From assembly GCA_026982255.1 (NCBI GenBank), contig JALSHL010000321.1, positions 1-7,783 on the forward strand: 7,783 bases of DNA, in the 5' to 3' direction. Made by a program: the position numbers and the translations under genes. The notes below the pieces were generated by a model. The model was given only the letters and a program-made list of their open reading frames with translations. It was not told the origin of the DNA and ran no database searches. This document shows positions 1-6,021 of this stretch, piece by piece (the stretch's first letter is position 1; the number at the start of each line of letters is the position of its first letter). The DNA is from Paracoccaceae bacterium (GTDB lineage Bacteria; Pseudomonadota; Alphaproteobacteria; Rhodobacterales; Rhodobacteraceae).

Positions 1-632
1 CCGAGCGAATCCTGCACCTCTTGCGGCAATCCCGCCAGCATCGGCGTCATGAACAGCCCCGGCGCAATCGCCATCACCCGAACCCCGTCGCGCGACAGGT
101 CCCGCGCCATCGGCAGGGTCATCCCGACAATCCCGCCCTTGGAGGCCGAATAGGCCGCCTGACCGATCTGCCCTTCAAACGCCGCGACCGAGGCGGTGTT
201 CACAATCACCCCGCGCTCGCCCCCCTCCAGCGGGTCCAGCTTCACCATCCCCGCCGCGCTCTGGCTGGCGACGTTGAACGTGCCGATCAGGTTGATCTGA
301 ATCGTCTTTGAAAACGCCGCCAGATCATGCGGGTTCTGATCGCGGTCGACCGTTTTGCCGCCCGTGGCGATACCGGCGCAGTTCACGCAAATCCGTTCGG
401 TGCCATGCACGGCACGCGCCTGCGCAAGGCCGACGGACACGGATTCCACATCCACCACATCCACCTTGCAGAAATGCCCGCCGATTTCGGCCGCCACCGC
501 CTTGCCGCGCGCCTCGTCCCTGTCGAAAATCGCCACCCGCACGCCCTCGGCGGCCAGCGCCCGCGCCGTTGCCTCGCCCAGACCGGAGGCCCCGCCGGTC
601 ACAATCGCGGATATTTTGTCCGAGAGCTTCAT
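1..632 (-). CDS. Short-chain dehydrogenase, HSD17B10 (3-hydroxy-2-methylbutyryl-CoA dehydrogenase) type, partial
   Basis: Probably an NAD-dependent 3-hydroxyacyl-CoA dehydrogenase in the cytoplasm, oxidising 3-hydroxyacyl-CoA (for example 2-methyl-3-hydroxybutyryl-CoA) to the 3-ketoacyl-CoA. The first 210 residues are in the window; the family is about 255 long, so about 45 C-terminal residues lie beyond the left edge. I translated it by hand and found no stop. It has the Rossmann motif TGGASGLG (residues 12-19), NCAGIA, and the catalytic set Ser148 (NTASVAAF), Tyr161 and Lys165 (YSASK). The run from RGVIVNTASVAAFEG through to IAPGLF resembles human HSD10 as I remember it, which is more specific than general SDR similarity. 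The start ATG (632-630) overlaps the thiolase TGA (631-629). A GAGGTG ribosome binding site sits 5 nt upstream, inside the thiolase end, so the two are probably co-translated. Family is near certain; the exact substrate is inferred. Confidence 0.93.
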   Translation of the reverse strand, partial: MKLSDKISAIVTGGASGLGEATARALAAEGVRVAIFDRDEARGKAVAAEIGGHFCKVDVVDVESVSVGLAQARAVHGTERICVNCAGIATGGKTVDRDQNPHDLAAFSKTIQINLIGTFNVASQSAAGMVKLDPLEGGERGVIVNTASVAAFEGQIGQAAYSASKGGIVGMTLPMARDLSRDGVRVMAIAPGLFMTPMLAGLPQEVQDSL

Positions 633-1813
633 TTCGCCACCTCGATCGCAATCGCCGTGCCCTCGCCGCCGCCGATACAGATCGCGGCCACGCCTCTGGT
701 CTTGCCTGCCCGTTCCAGCGCGTGCAGCAAGGTCACAATGATCCGCGTCCCCGAGGCCCCGATCGGATGCCCCAGCGCCGTCGCGCCGCCGTTCACATTC
801 ATAATGTCGCGCGAAACCCCCATCTCGGCCATAAAGGCCATCGGCACCACGGCAAAGGCCTCGTTGACCTCCCACAGGTCCACATCATCCACCGACCAGC
901 CGATCCGCTCCAGCAGCTTTTGCGCAGCCGGAACAGGGGCGGTGGTAAACCAGCCCGGCTCCTGCGCGTGGCTGCCGTGCCCCAGAATCCGCGCGCGAAT
1001 ATCCAGCCCGCGCGCTTTGGCCTCGGACTCACGCATCAGCACCAGCGCCGCCGCCCCGTCGGAAATGGACGAGGCATTCGCCGCCGTCACCGTGCCATCC
1101 TTCTTGAACGCCGGTCGCAGGTTCGGGATCTTTTCGGGGCGTGCCTTGCCGGGCTGCTCGTCGATCTCCACCACCGTTTCGCCGCGCCGCGTTTTCACCG
1201 TTACCGGAGTCACCTCCGCCGCAAACGCCCCGCTTTCAATCGCCGCCACGGCATTGGCCAGCGATTTCAGGGCATATTCGTCCTGATTCTCGCGGGTAAA
1301 CTGGTATTTCTCGGCGCAATCCTCGGCAAAGCTCCCCATCAGGCGGCCTTTGTCATAGGCATCCTCCAACCCGTCGAGGAACATGTGGTCGATCACCTGC
1401 CCATGCCCGATCCGCGCCCCGCCGCGCATTTTCGGCAGCAGATAGGGCGCGTTGGTCATGCTCTCCATCCCGCCCGCAACCACGACCGCGCCATTTCCCG
1501 CCAGCAACTGGTCATGCGCCACCATCACGGTTTTCATGCCGGAGCCGCACATCTTGTTCAGCGTCGTCGCCGGAACATCCTGCGGCAAACCGGCGGCAAA
1601 CCCTGCCTGTCGCGCCGGTGCCTGCCCTTGGCCGGCCGGCAACACACAGCCCATCAGCAACTCGTCAACCTGATCGGGGGCCACACCGGCCCGCTCCAGC
1701 GCCGCCCTGATCGCCGCCCCGCCGAGTTGCGATGCGGTTGCATCGGAAAAATCGCCCTGAAATCCCCCCATCGGGGTGCGCGCCGCGCCAACAATTACAA
1801 CCGGATCGGACAT
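629..1813 (-). CDS. Acetyl-CoA C-acyltransferase (thiolase)
   Basis: Thiolase of 394 residues, the usual length for the family. It either cleaves 3-ketoacyl-CoA with CoA or condenses two acetyl-CoA. The catalytic residues are all present: nucleophile Cys89 (LNKMCGSGM), His349 (GHPIGASG) and Cys379 (CIGGGEG), plus the conserved NEAFA block. The start is supported by AGGAG (1824-1820) six bases before the ATG. The downstream HSD10-like dehydrogenase overlaps it by 4 bp, so product and substrate match: the dehydrogenase makes the 3-ketoacyl-CoA that this enzyme would split. This favours a degradative role (isoleucine or short-chain acyl-CoA breakdown) over polyhydroxybutyrate synthesis, where the partner would be an acetoacetyl-CoA reductase. 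Chain-length specificity cannot be read from the sequence, so I give no symbol. The 210-bp region upstream carries two inverted repeats that may be its operators. Confidence 0.95.
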   Translation of the reverse strand: MSDPVVIVGAARTPMGGFQGDFSDATASQLGGAAIRAALERAGVAPDQVDELLMGCVLPAGQGQAPARQAGFAAGLPQDVPATTLNKMCGSGMKTVMVAHDQLLAGNGAVVVAGGMESMTNAPYLLPKMRGGARIGHGQVIDHMFLDGLEDAYDKGRLMGSFAEDCAEKYQFTRENQDEYALKSLANAVAAIESGAFAAEVTPVTVKTRRGETVVEIDEQPGKARPEKIPNLRPAFKKDGTVTAANASSISDGAAALVLMRESEAKARGLDIRARILGHGSHAQEPGWFTTAPVPAAQKLLERIGWSVDDVDLWEVNEAFAVVPMAFMAEMGVSRDIMNVNGGATALGHPIGASGTRIIVTLLHALERAGKTRGVAAICIGGGEGTAIAIEVAK

Positions 1814-1819
1814 GGTATT

Positions 1820-1824
1820 CTCCT
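1820..1824 (-). promoter_or_regulatory. Ribosome binding site of the thiolase gene
   Basis: AGGAG on the minus strand, six bases before the ATG at 1813. It is a strong Shine-Dalgarno match and fixes the thiolase start. Confidence 0.85.
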
Positions 1825-1827
1825 GTT

Positions 1828-1847
1828 AACTGAACGTCGGGTCAGTT
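1828..1847. promoter_or_regulatory. Small inverted repeat, operator-like, upstream of the thiolase
   Basis: AACTGA and TCAGTT form perfect 6-bp arms around an 8-bp centre (ACGTCGGG on the plus strand). It lies 4-23 bp upstream of the thiolase ribosome binding site, where a bound repressor would block transcription. The size and spacing would suit a dimeric TetR-type regulator, which often controls acyl-CoA catabolism genes, but no such regulator is in the window. A 6-bp arm can occur by chance. Confidence 0.35.
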
Positions 1848-1906
1848 TTATCGCGGTGCAGCGAAGCCGTCCAGAAAAACGTCGCGTTCCCGCCGCCACC
1901 CGCCCC

Positions 1907-1944
1907 GTTTCATTCCCACTAAACCGGTTTAGTGGAAATGAAAC
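1907..1944. repeat. 38-bp near-perfect inverted repeat (operator or hairpin)
   Basis: Eighteen of nineteen base pairs match about a centre between 1925 and 1926; the inner 20 bp (CCACTAAACCGGTTTAGTGG) are perfect. It lies about 95-130 bp upstream of the thiolase start and about 80-117 bp beyond the glxA-family stop. The AAACCGGTTT core with a central CG resembles operators of LacI-family repressors, but the arms are longer than usual, and the outer GTTTC/GAAAC could be a second nested site. As RNA it would make a strong stem without a following T-run on either strand, so it is not a standard intrinsic terminator. The inverted repeat is directly visible; its function is unknown. Confidence 0.6.
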
Positions 1945-2012
1945 CCGCCAAAAAACAACGCAATACCTTGTAATTTCGCAAGAAAACGCCCCCGCAATCA
2001 CAACGGCAAAAA

Positions 2013-2027
2013 TTAACAAACGGTTAA
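2013..2027. promoter_or_regulatory. CtrA-like site TTAA-N7-TTAA at the end of the glxA-family gene
   Basis: Two TTAA blocks separated by CAAACGG, matching the CtrA motif and the extended form TTAAC-N5-GTTAA. The site includes the TAA stop (2026-2024) of the regulator gene and lies about 200 bp upstream of the thiolase. The same bases on the minus strand form a weak stem, ATTAAC-CGTTT-GTTAAT, followed by Ts, so it could instead be a feeble terminator for the regulator gene. The distance to the thiolase start is long for CtrA activation. I rate it below the sites at 5962 and 6022. Confidence 0.4.
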
Positions 2028-2980
2028 TCGCTCTGCGCCCCGCGCTCCCGATAGGGCGTCGTCGAGAAATGCAGCCGGTAGCACTTGGAAAAATGCGACG
2101 GCGAGGTAAACCCGCAAGCCAGCGCCACATTGATCACCGACATATCCGTCTGCAACAACAGGTTCCGCGCTTTTTGCAGCCGCAATTCCGTATAATACCG
2201 CTTCGGTGAACGGTTCAGGTAACGCCGGAACAACCGCTCCAGCTGCCGCGTCGAAATTCCCACCTCCGAGGCCAGAACCGAGGGCGAGACCGGCTCCTCC
2301 AGATTTTCCTCCATCATCTTGATCACCGAGGACAGCTTCGGATGCCGCACCCCGATGCGGGTCGGAATCGACAGCCGCTGCTCGTCTTTGTCGGTGCGCA
2401 CGGAGGTATAGATCATCTGGTCCGCCACCCCGTTGGCCAGATCGGTGCCGTGTTCGTTGGCAATCAGCCGCAGCATCAAATCCGCCGAGGCTGTCCCCCC
2501 CGCCGAGGTATAGCGGTTCCGGTCGATCACATAGATCGCGCCGGAAATATCCTGTTCCGGAAAATCCTCGACAAAGGACTCGCGGTTCTCCCAGTGGATT
2601 GTCGCCTTGCGCCCCTGCAACAGCCCCGCGCGGGCGAGAAAATGCGAGGCAGTGCAAAGCCCGCCAACCGGCATTCCCTTGCGGGCCTCGCGCCGCGCCC
2701 AGTTCAGCATCTTGGTGCTGGCGACATTCTTGATGTCCAGCCCGCCGCAAAAAATGATGGTGTCGTTGCGCCCAACCTCTTCCAGCCCGCGGTCCACATT
2801 GATGGTAATACCGGCCGAACAGGTCTCGCTCACCCCGTCTTCCGAGGCCAGTTCCCACTCGTAAACCCGCCGCTCCGCCATGCGGTTGGCGATGCGCAGC
2901 GGCTCGATGGCGCTGGTGAATCCTATCAGGGAAAAATTCGGCAGCAACATGAAGATGAAGCGTGTAGCACCCTCGGCCAT
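2024..2980 (-). CDS. GlxA-family transcriptional regulator (DJ-1/PfpI-like domain plus AraC-type DNA binding)
   Basis: A 318-residue regulator. Residues about 8-175 form a DJ-1/PfpI-like (class I glutamine amidotransferase-like) domain, with IIFCGG (75-80) and GGLCTASHFLARAGLL around Cys109 at the nucleophile-elbow position. In this family the domain senses a ligand rather than acting as an enzyme. Residues about 220-315 are an AraC/XylS domain with two helix-turn-helices (about 231-255, containing ISTRQLERLFRRYL, and about 281-305, containing ACGFTSPSHFSKCYR). Relatives include GbdR and CdhR, which respond to quaternary amines, but the ligand here cannot be told. I chose the start at 2980 because family members begin just before the RFxFxLLPNF segment. 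An in-frame ATG at 3013 would add 11 residues; neither start has a clear Shine-Dalgarno. It is divergent from the DAHP synthase gene across 138 bp. Confidence 0.93.
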   Translation of the reverse strand: MAEGATRFIFMLLPNFSLIGFTSAIEPLRIANRMAERRVYEWELASEDGVSETCSAGITINVDRGLEEVGRNDTIIFCGGLDIKNVASTKMLNWARREARKGMPVGGLCTASHFLARAGLLQGRKATIHWENRESFVEDFPEQDISGAIYVIDRNRYTSAGGTASADLMLRLIANEHGTDLANGVADQMIYTSVRTDKDEQRLSIPTRIGVRHPKLSSVIKMMEENLEEPVSPSVLASEVGISTRQLERLFRRYLNRSPKRYYTELRLQKARNLLLQTDMSVINVALACGFTSPSHFSKCYRLHFSTTPYRERGAQSD

Positions 2981-3012
2981 GGAGGCACCCCGTATATATA
3001 GCGGAAATTGCA

Positions 3013-3032
3013 TGTTTGCGACGTCGCAAACA
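3013..3032. promoter_or_regulatory. Perfect 20-bp palindrome between the divergent regulator and DAHP synthase genes
   Basis: TGTTTGCGACGTCGCAAACA is its own reverse complement over all 20 bp. Its centre is about 42 bp upstream of the regulator start at 2980 and about 96 bp upstream of the DAHP synthase start. Relative to the putative DAHP synthase promoter it falls upstream of the -35 box, a position suited to an activator; relative to the regulator gene it would lie within or just upstream of the promoter. The symmetric form with TTTGC/GCAAA arms suggests a dimeric helix-turn-helix protein. AraC-type proteins more often use direct repeats, so the neighbouring regulator is not the obvious owner. 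Confidence 0.6.
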
Positions 3033-3056
3033 AAACCTTTATGGATTTTGCAGGGA

Positions 3057-3085
3057 TGGTCAATGGAAATCGATTCGCTTATAAG
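3057..3085 (+). promoter_or_regulatory. Putative sigma-70 promoter of the DAHP synthase-serB operon
   Basis: TGGTCA (3057-3062, -35-like) and TATAAG (3080-3085, -10-like) are 17 bp apart. Transcription would begin near 3092, leaving a leader of about 27 nt before the ATG at 3119. So short a leader leaves no room for a leader-peptide attenuator, so any control of this operon would have to act at the DNA or enzyme level. The call is by eye only. Confidence 0.45.
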
Positions 3086-3105
3086 AGCGCGGTATTTTTT
3101 TGCAC

Positions 3106-3110
3106 AAGGA
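3106..3110 (+). promoter_or_regulatory. Ribosome binding site that sets the DAHP synthase start
   Basis: AAGGA lies eight bases before the ATG at 3119. An earlier in-frame ATG at 3008 would add 37 residues that are not family-like and would start upstream of the likely promoter, so 3119 is preferred. Confidence 0.75.
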
Positions 3111-3118
3111 ACACGCAA

Positions 3119-4489
3119 ATGTCCGCAACCTGGAACAAGTCCGACTGGCGCAGCAAACCCCGGATCCAGATGCCGAGCTATCCGGACGAGGCCGCCCTCA
3201 AGGCTGTCGAGGAAAAACTCGCCATCTACCCGCCGCTGGTTTTCGCCGGCGAGGCACGGCGCCTGAAACGCCAACTCGGCGAAGTGGCCGAGGGCCGCGC
3301 GTTCCTGTTGCAGGGCGGCGACTGCGCCGAGAGTTTCGAGGAGTTCGGCGCCGACCTGATCCGCGACACCTACAAGGTGATGCTGCAAATGGCCGTGGTC
3401 CTGACCTATGGCGCCAAGAAACCGGTGGTGAAAATCGGCCGCATGGCCGGCCAGTTCGCCAAACCCCGCTCGGCGGATTTCGAGGTGATCGACGGTGTCG
3501 AACTGCCCAGCTACCGTGGCGACATCATCAACGACATCGGTCCCACCGCCGAAAGCCGCATCCCCGACCCGCGCCGCATGCTGGAGGCCTACACCCAGTC
3601 CGCCGCCTCGCTCAACCTGCTGCGCGCCTTCTCGCAGGGCGGCTTTGCCGACATGAAACGGGTGCACAGCTGGACACTGGAATCCACCAAGGCCGCCGAG
3701 GGCTACGAGGAATACCGCGACCTCGCCGACCGCATCGCGGATTCGATGGCGTTTCTGGAGGCCGCCGGCGTCGACTCCACCACCGCCGAGACCCTGAAAC
3801 GCGTCGATTTCTACACCAGCCACGAGGCCCTGCTGCTGGAATACGAAGAGGCCCTGTGCCGCACCGATTCCACCACCGGCCTGCCGATTGCCGGCTCCGG
3901 CCATATGCTCTGGATCGGCGACCGCACCCGCCAGCCGGATGGCGCCCATGTGGAATTCTGCCGCGGCGTCCAGAACCCGATCGGCCTGAAATGCGGCCCC
4001 TCGATCACGCCGGACGACCTGCTGCGCCTGATCGACACGCTGAACCCGGAAAACGAGGCCGGCCGCCTGACCCTGATCGCCCGTTTCGGTGCCGGCAAGG
4101 TTGGCGACCACCTGCCGGAACTGATCCGCGCCGTGGAGCGCGAGGGCAAAACCGTGGTCTGGTCCTGCGACCCGATGCACGGCAACACCATCAAATCCGG
4201 CAGCGGCTACAAAACCCGCCCGTTCGAGCAGGTCTTGGCCGAGGTCCGCGAATTCTTCGCCGTGCATCAGGCCGAGGGCACCTATGCCGGCGGCGTGCAT
4301 TTCGAAATGACCGGCAAGGACGTTACCGAATGCACCGGCGGCCTGCGCGCCGTGACGGACGAGGACCTGTCCTCGCGCTACCACACCGCCTGCGATCCGC
4401 GCCTCAACGCCTCGCAGTCGCTGGAACTGGCCTTCCTTGTCGCCAAGGAACTGCAAAACCGGGACGAGGCGCAGCGCGCAGCCGTATGA
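3119..4489 (+). CDS. aroG: Class II 3-deoxy-7-phosphoheptulonate (DAHP) synthase
   Basis: Condenses phosphoenolpyruvate and erythrose 4-phosphate to DAHP, the committed step of the shikimate pathway to aromatic amino acids and other chorismate products. The protein is 456 residues, typical of the class II (AroAII, plant/Mycobacterium-like) family, unrelated in sequence to E. coli AroFGH. Family blocks in order: FLLQGGDCAESF (62-73), VKIGRMAGQFAKPRS (104-118), GHMLWIGDRT (261-270), KCGPS (291-295), DPMHGNT (351-357), HFEMTGKDVTECTGG (394-408) and ACDPRLNASQSLELAF (424-439). The expected metal ligands Cys69, His354, Glu396 and Asp426 are all present, spaced like Cys87/His369/Glu411/Asp441 of the M. 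tuberculosis enzyme. It begins with MSATWNKSDWRSKP, a typical class II start. The stop overlaps the serB start. The symbol is conventional and may appear as aroF elsewhere. Confidence 0.96.
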   Translation: MSATWNKSDWRSKPRIQMPSYPDEAALKAVEEKLAIYPPLVFAGEARRLKRQLGEVAEGRAFLLQGGDCAESFEEFGADLIRDTYKVMLQMAVVLTYGAKKPVVKIGRMAGQFAKPRSADFEVIDGVELPSYRGDIINDIGPTAESRIPDPRRMLEAYTQSAASLNLLRAFSQGGFADMKRVHSWTLESTKAAEGYEEYRDLADRIADSMAFLEAAGVDSTTAETLKRVDFYTSHEALLLEYEEALCRTDSTTGLPIAGSGHMLWIGDRTRQPDGAHVEFCRGVQNPIGLKCGPSITPDDLLRLIDTLNPENEAGRLTLIARFGAGKVGDHLPELIRAVEREGKTVVWSCDPMHGNTIKSGSGYKTRPFEQVLAEVREFFAVHQAEGTYAGGVHFEMTGKDVTECTGGLRAVTDEDLSSRYHTACDPRLNASQSLELAFLVAKELQNRDEAQRAAV

Positions 4490-5328
4490 TGACGCATTAT
4501 CTGGTTCTGACCTCGGCGGTCGGCATTGACGAGGAAACCCCCGATCAGGTGGCGGAAACCGTCAATGCCGAACCGAACCGTCTCGGCGATTGCGCCGTGG
4601 AATTCGCGGTGCCTTCCGATGTGGACATCCCGCGGATCGCGGGCGTAGACGTCAATCTGGTCCCCGCCGGAAACCGCCGCAAGAAACTGCTGATCGCCGA
4701 CATGGACAGCACCATGATCAACGTCGAGTGCATCGACGAACTGGCCGATTTCGCCGGCGTCAAGGCCCGCGTCTCCGACATCACCGAGCGCGCCATGCGC
4801 GGCGAACTCGACTTCGACGGGGCGCTGCGCGAACGCGTCGCCCTGCTCGCCGGCCTGCCCGACAGCGCGCTTCAGGCTTGCTATGACGAACGCATTCGCC
4901 TCAACCCCGGGGCCCGCACGCTGGTGCAGACCATGAACAAATTCGGTGCCTTCACCGCACTGGTCTCCGGTGGTTTCACCTATTTCACCGGAAAAGTCGC
5001 CGCCGAGGCCGGTTTCCGCCTCAATCAGGCCAACACCCTGCTGCACGAAAACGGTAAGCTGACTGGCAAGGTCGCCGATCCGATCCTCGGCCAGCAGGCG
5101 AAACTCGACACCCTCAACCGCCTGACCGCCGAACAGGGCATCACGCTTGCCGATGCTATCGCGGTCGGCGACGGCGCCAACGATCGCGCCATGGTGGAGG
5201 CCGCCGGCCTGGGCGTCGCCTACCACGCCAAGCCGGTGCTGGCCGAAGCCGCCGATGTGGTCCTGAACCACTCCGACCTGACCGCGCTTCTGGCCTTGCA
5301 GGGCATCGCCGAACGCGATTACGCTTAA
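4486..5328 (+). CDS. serB: Phosphoserine phosphatase SerB
   Basis: HAD-superfamily phosphatase that converts O-phosphoserine to serine, the last step of the phosphorylated serine pathway. It has 280 residues. HAD motif I is DMDST, with nucleophile Asp72 and acid/base Asp74; motif II is SGG at 161-163; motif III is probably Lys206 (QQAKLDTL); motif IV is GDGANDRAMV, with Asp229 and Asp233. ECIDELADFAG after motif I is the SerB substrate-binding cap signature. The first ~60 residues are a reduced N-terminal domain, as in other proteobacterial SerB. Two ATGs in tandem could start it: 4486 (ATGA overlap with the upstream TGA) or 4489 (279 residues, 1-bp overlap). No good Shine-Dalgarno is close, so expression probably depends on ribosomes finishing the DAHP synthase. 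Its stop interlocks with that of the convergent PAS gene. Confidence 0.95.
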   Translation: MMTHYLVLTSAVGIDEETPDQVAETVNAEPNRLGDCAVEFAVPSDVDIPRIAGVDVNLVPAGNRRKKLLIADMDSTMINVECIDELADFAGVKARVSDITERAMRGELDFDGALRERVALLAGLPDSALQACYDERIRLNPGARTLVQTMNKFGAFTALVSGGFTYFTGKVAAEAGFRLNQANTLLHENGKLTGKVADPILGQQAKLDTLNRLTAEQGITLADAIAVGDGANDRAMVEAAGLGVAYHAKPVLAEAADVVLNHSDLTALLALQGIAERDYA

Positions 5329-5927
5329 CTCACAACTTTCAAATATCCGCTCCGGCGCGGCGCACCACCGGCACCATTGCCCTTGATACTGCGCAACGCC
5401 GGTGCGAACCCTGCCTGCGCCTCGGCAAATCCCACCGTCCGTTCACGCCGGAGCGGCCGCACGTCGGCCTCGAAAATATCGAACCTTACCGGCGCTTTCA
5501 AACCGGCGGGCGCGCGGTCCACGCAGCCGATTATCCGGCTGACATCCCCGAAATCCGAGCGCAACGGCAGCAGAACCATTCGCAATAGCCCTTCGTTACC
5601 CAGCCTATCCCGCGCCCCCAGCCGCAACTCCGCAATCTCCGGCCCGTCCAGAACCGCCTGCAGAATATCGCTGAAACCGGCCTGTGCCGCGTCGGTGAAA
5701 AAAACCTCCGGTGCCAGCCCGCGCATCTCCATCCCCATCATCTCGCAAAGGGTCATTCCGGCGATCCGCACCCGCGTATCCCCGGTCGACAGGTGTTCCA
5801 GAATGAACAGCGTATCCAGCACCGCCGGTATCTCGCGCGGCGAGATTTCCGAACGGAACGGCGGCAGATTGCCCTCGCGCAGCCCCTGCCAGTGATCGTG
5901 AAGAATGGAGATGGTATCCCTGAACAT
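5325..5927 (-). CDS. PAS domain-containing protein, PAS_5 type
   Basis: A 200-residue soluble protein with no enzymatic, DNA-binding or membrane segment visible. It resembles the PAS_5 family (PF07310), common in alphaproteobacteria: W13 in an HDHWQGLR segment, FRSEISPREIPAVL (24-37), RVRIAGMTLCEMMGMEMRGL (52-71), LLPLRSD (119-125) and IIGCVDRAP (132-140). After about residue 140 it becomes a poorly conserved tail rich in Arg, Gly and Ala. Its ligand and partners are unknown, and I see no obvious heme or flavin residues. The start at 5927 has only a weak GGA upstream. The gene is convergent with serB; both stop codons lie in the 4 bp TTAA at 5325-5328. A TTAA-N7-TTAA element is centred 42 bp upstream of the start, so CtrA control, and thus a role tied to cell cycle, polarity or motility, is plausible but inferred. 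Confidence 0.85.
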   Translation of the reverse strand: MFRDTISILHDHWQGLREGNLPPFRSEISPREIPAVLDTLFILEHLSTGDTRVRIAGMTLCEMMGMEMRGLAPEVFFTDAAQAGFSDILQAVLDGPEIAELRLGARDRLGNEGLLRMVLLPLRSDFGDVSRIIGCVDRAPAGLKAPVRFDIFEADVRPLRRERTVGFAEAQAGFAPALRSIKGNGAGGAPRRSGYLKVVS

Positions 5928-5961
5928 CGTCTATCCGGCCCTGTTGCGCCGCCTCAAATCG

Positions 5962-5976
5962 TTAACACATCCTTAA
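5962..5976. promoter_or_regulatory. Putative CtrA-binding site (PAS-gene side)
   Basis: Exact TTAA-N7-TTAA with spacer CACATCC, centred at 5969, 42 bp upstream of the PAS-gene start. A -10-like TATACA lies just upstream on the minus strand (5982-5977). If that is the real -10, CtrA bound here would cover the transcription start and repress; the promoter is not strong enough to be sure. The motif is the established CtrA consensus in Caulobacter and other alphaproteobacteria. Confidence 0.6.
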
Positions 5977-6021
5977 TGTATAACATTTTAGCGGAATTGA
6001 GAGCATTTTGCTGAACCTTGG

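Noticed and set aside
1900..1950. The same peptide (SFPLNRFSGNET) read on both strands, as if a conserved short protein
   Set aside because: It is a by-product of the 38-bp inverted repeat, which reads nearly the same on both strands; there is no start codon with a ribosome binding site.
308..2209. A 633-codon open frame on the plus strand across the thiolase and dehydrogenase genes
   Set aside because: Its Arg/His/Pro-rich translation is typical of an antisense shadow; the minus strand encodes a complete thiolase with its catalytic residues.
2024..4456. An 810-codon open frame on the minus strand that extends the GlxA-type regulator through the antisense of the DAHP synthase gene
   Set aside because: The part beyond 3013 is antisense to a clear DAHP synthase with all metal ligands, has a repetitive Gly/Ala/Val/Gln composition and resembles no family. 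Long stop-free antisense frames are normal in GC-rich DNA.
3100..4485. A possible fusion of a novel N-terminal region to SerB
   Set aside because: The frame is open upstream, but its translation there is an Arg/Pro-rich shadow of the DAHP synthase. SerB starts at 4486 or 4489.
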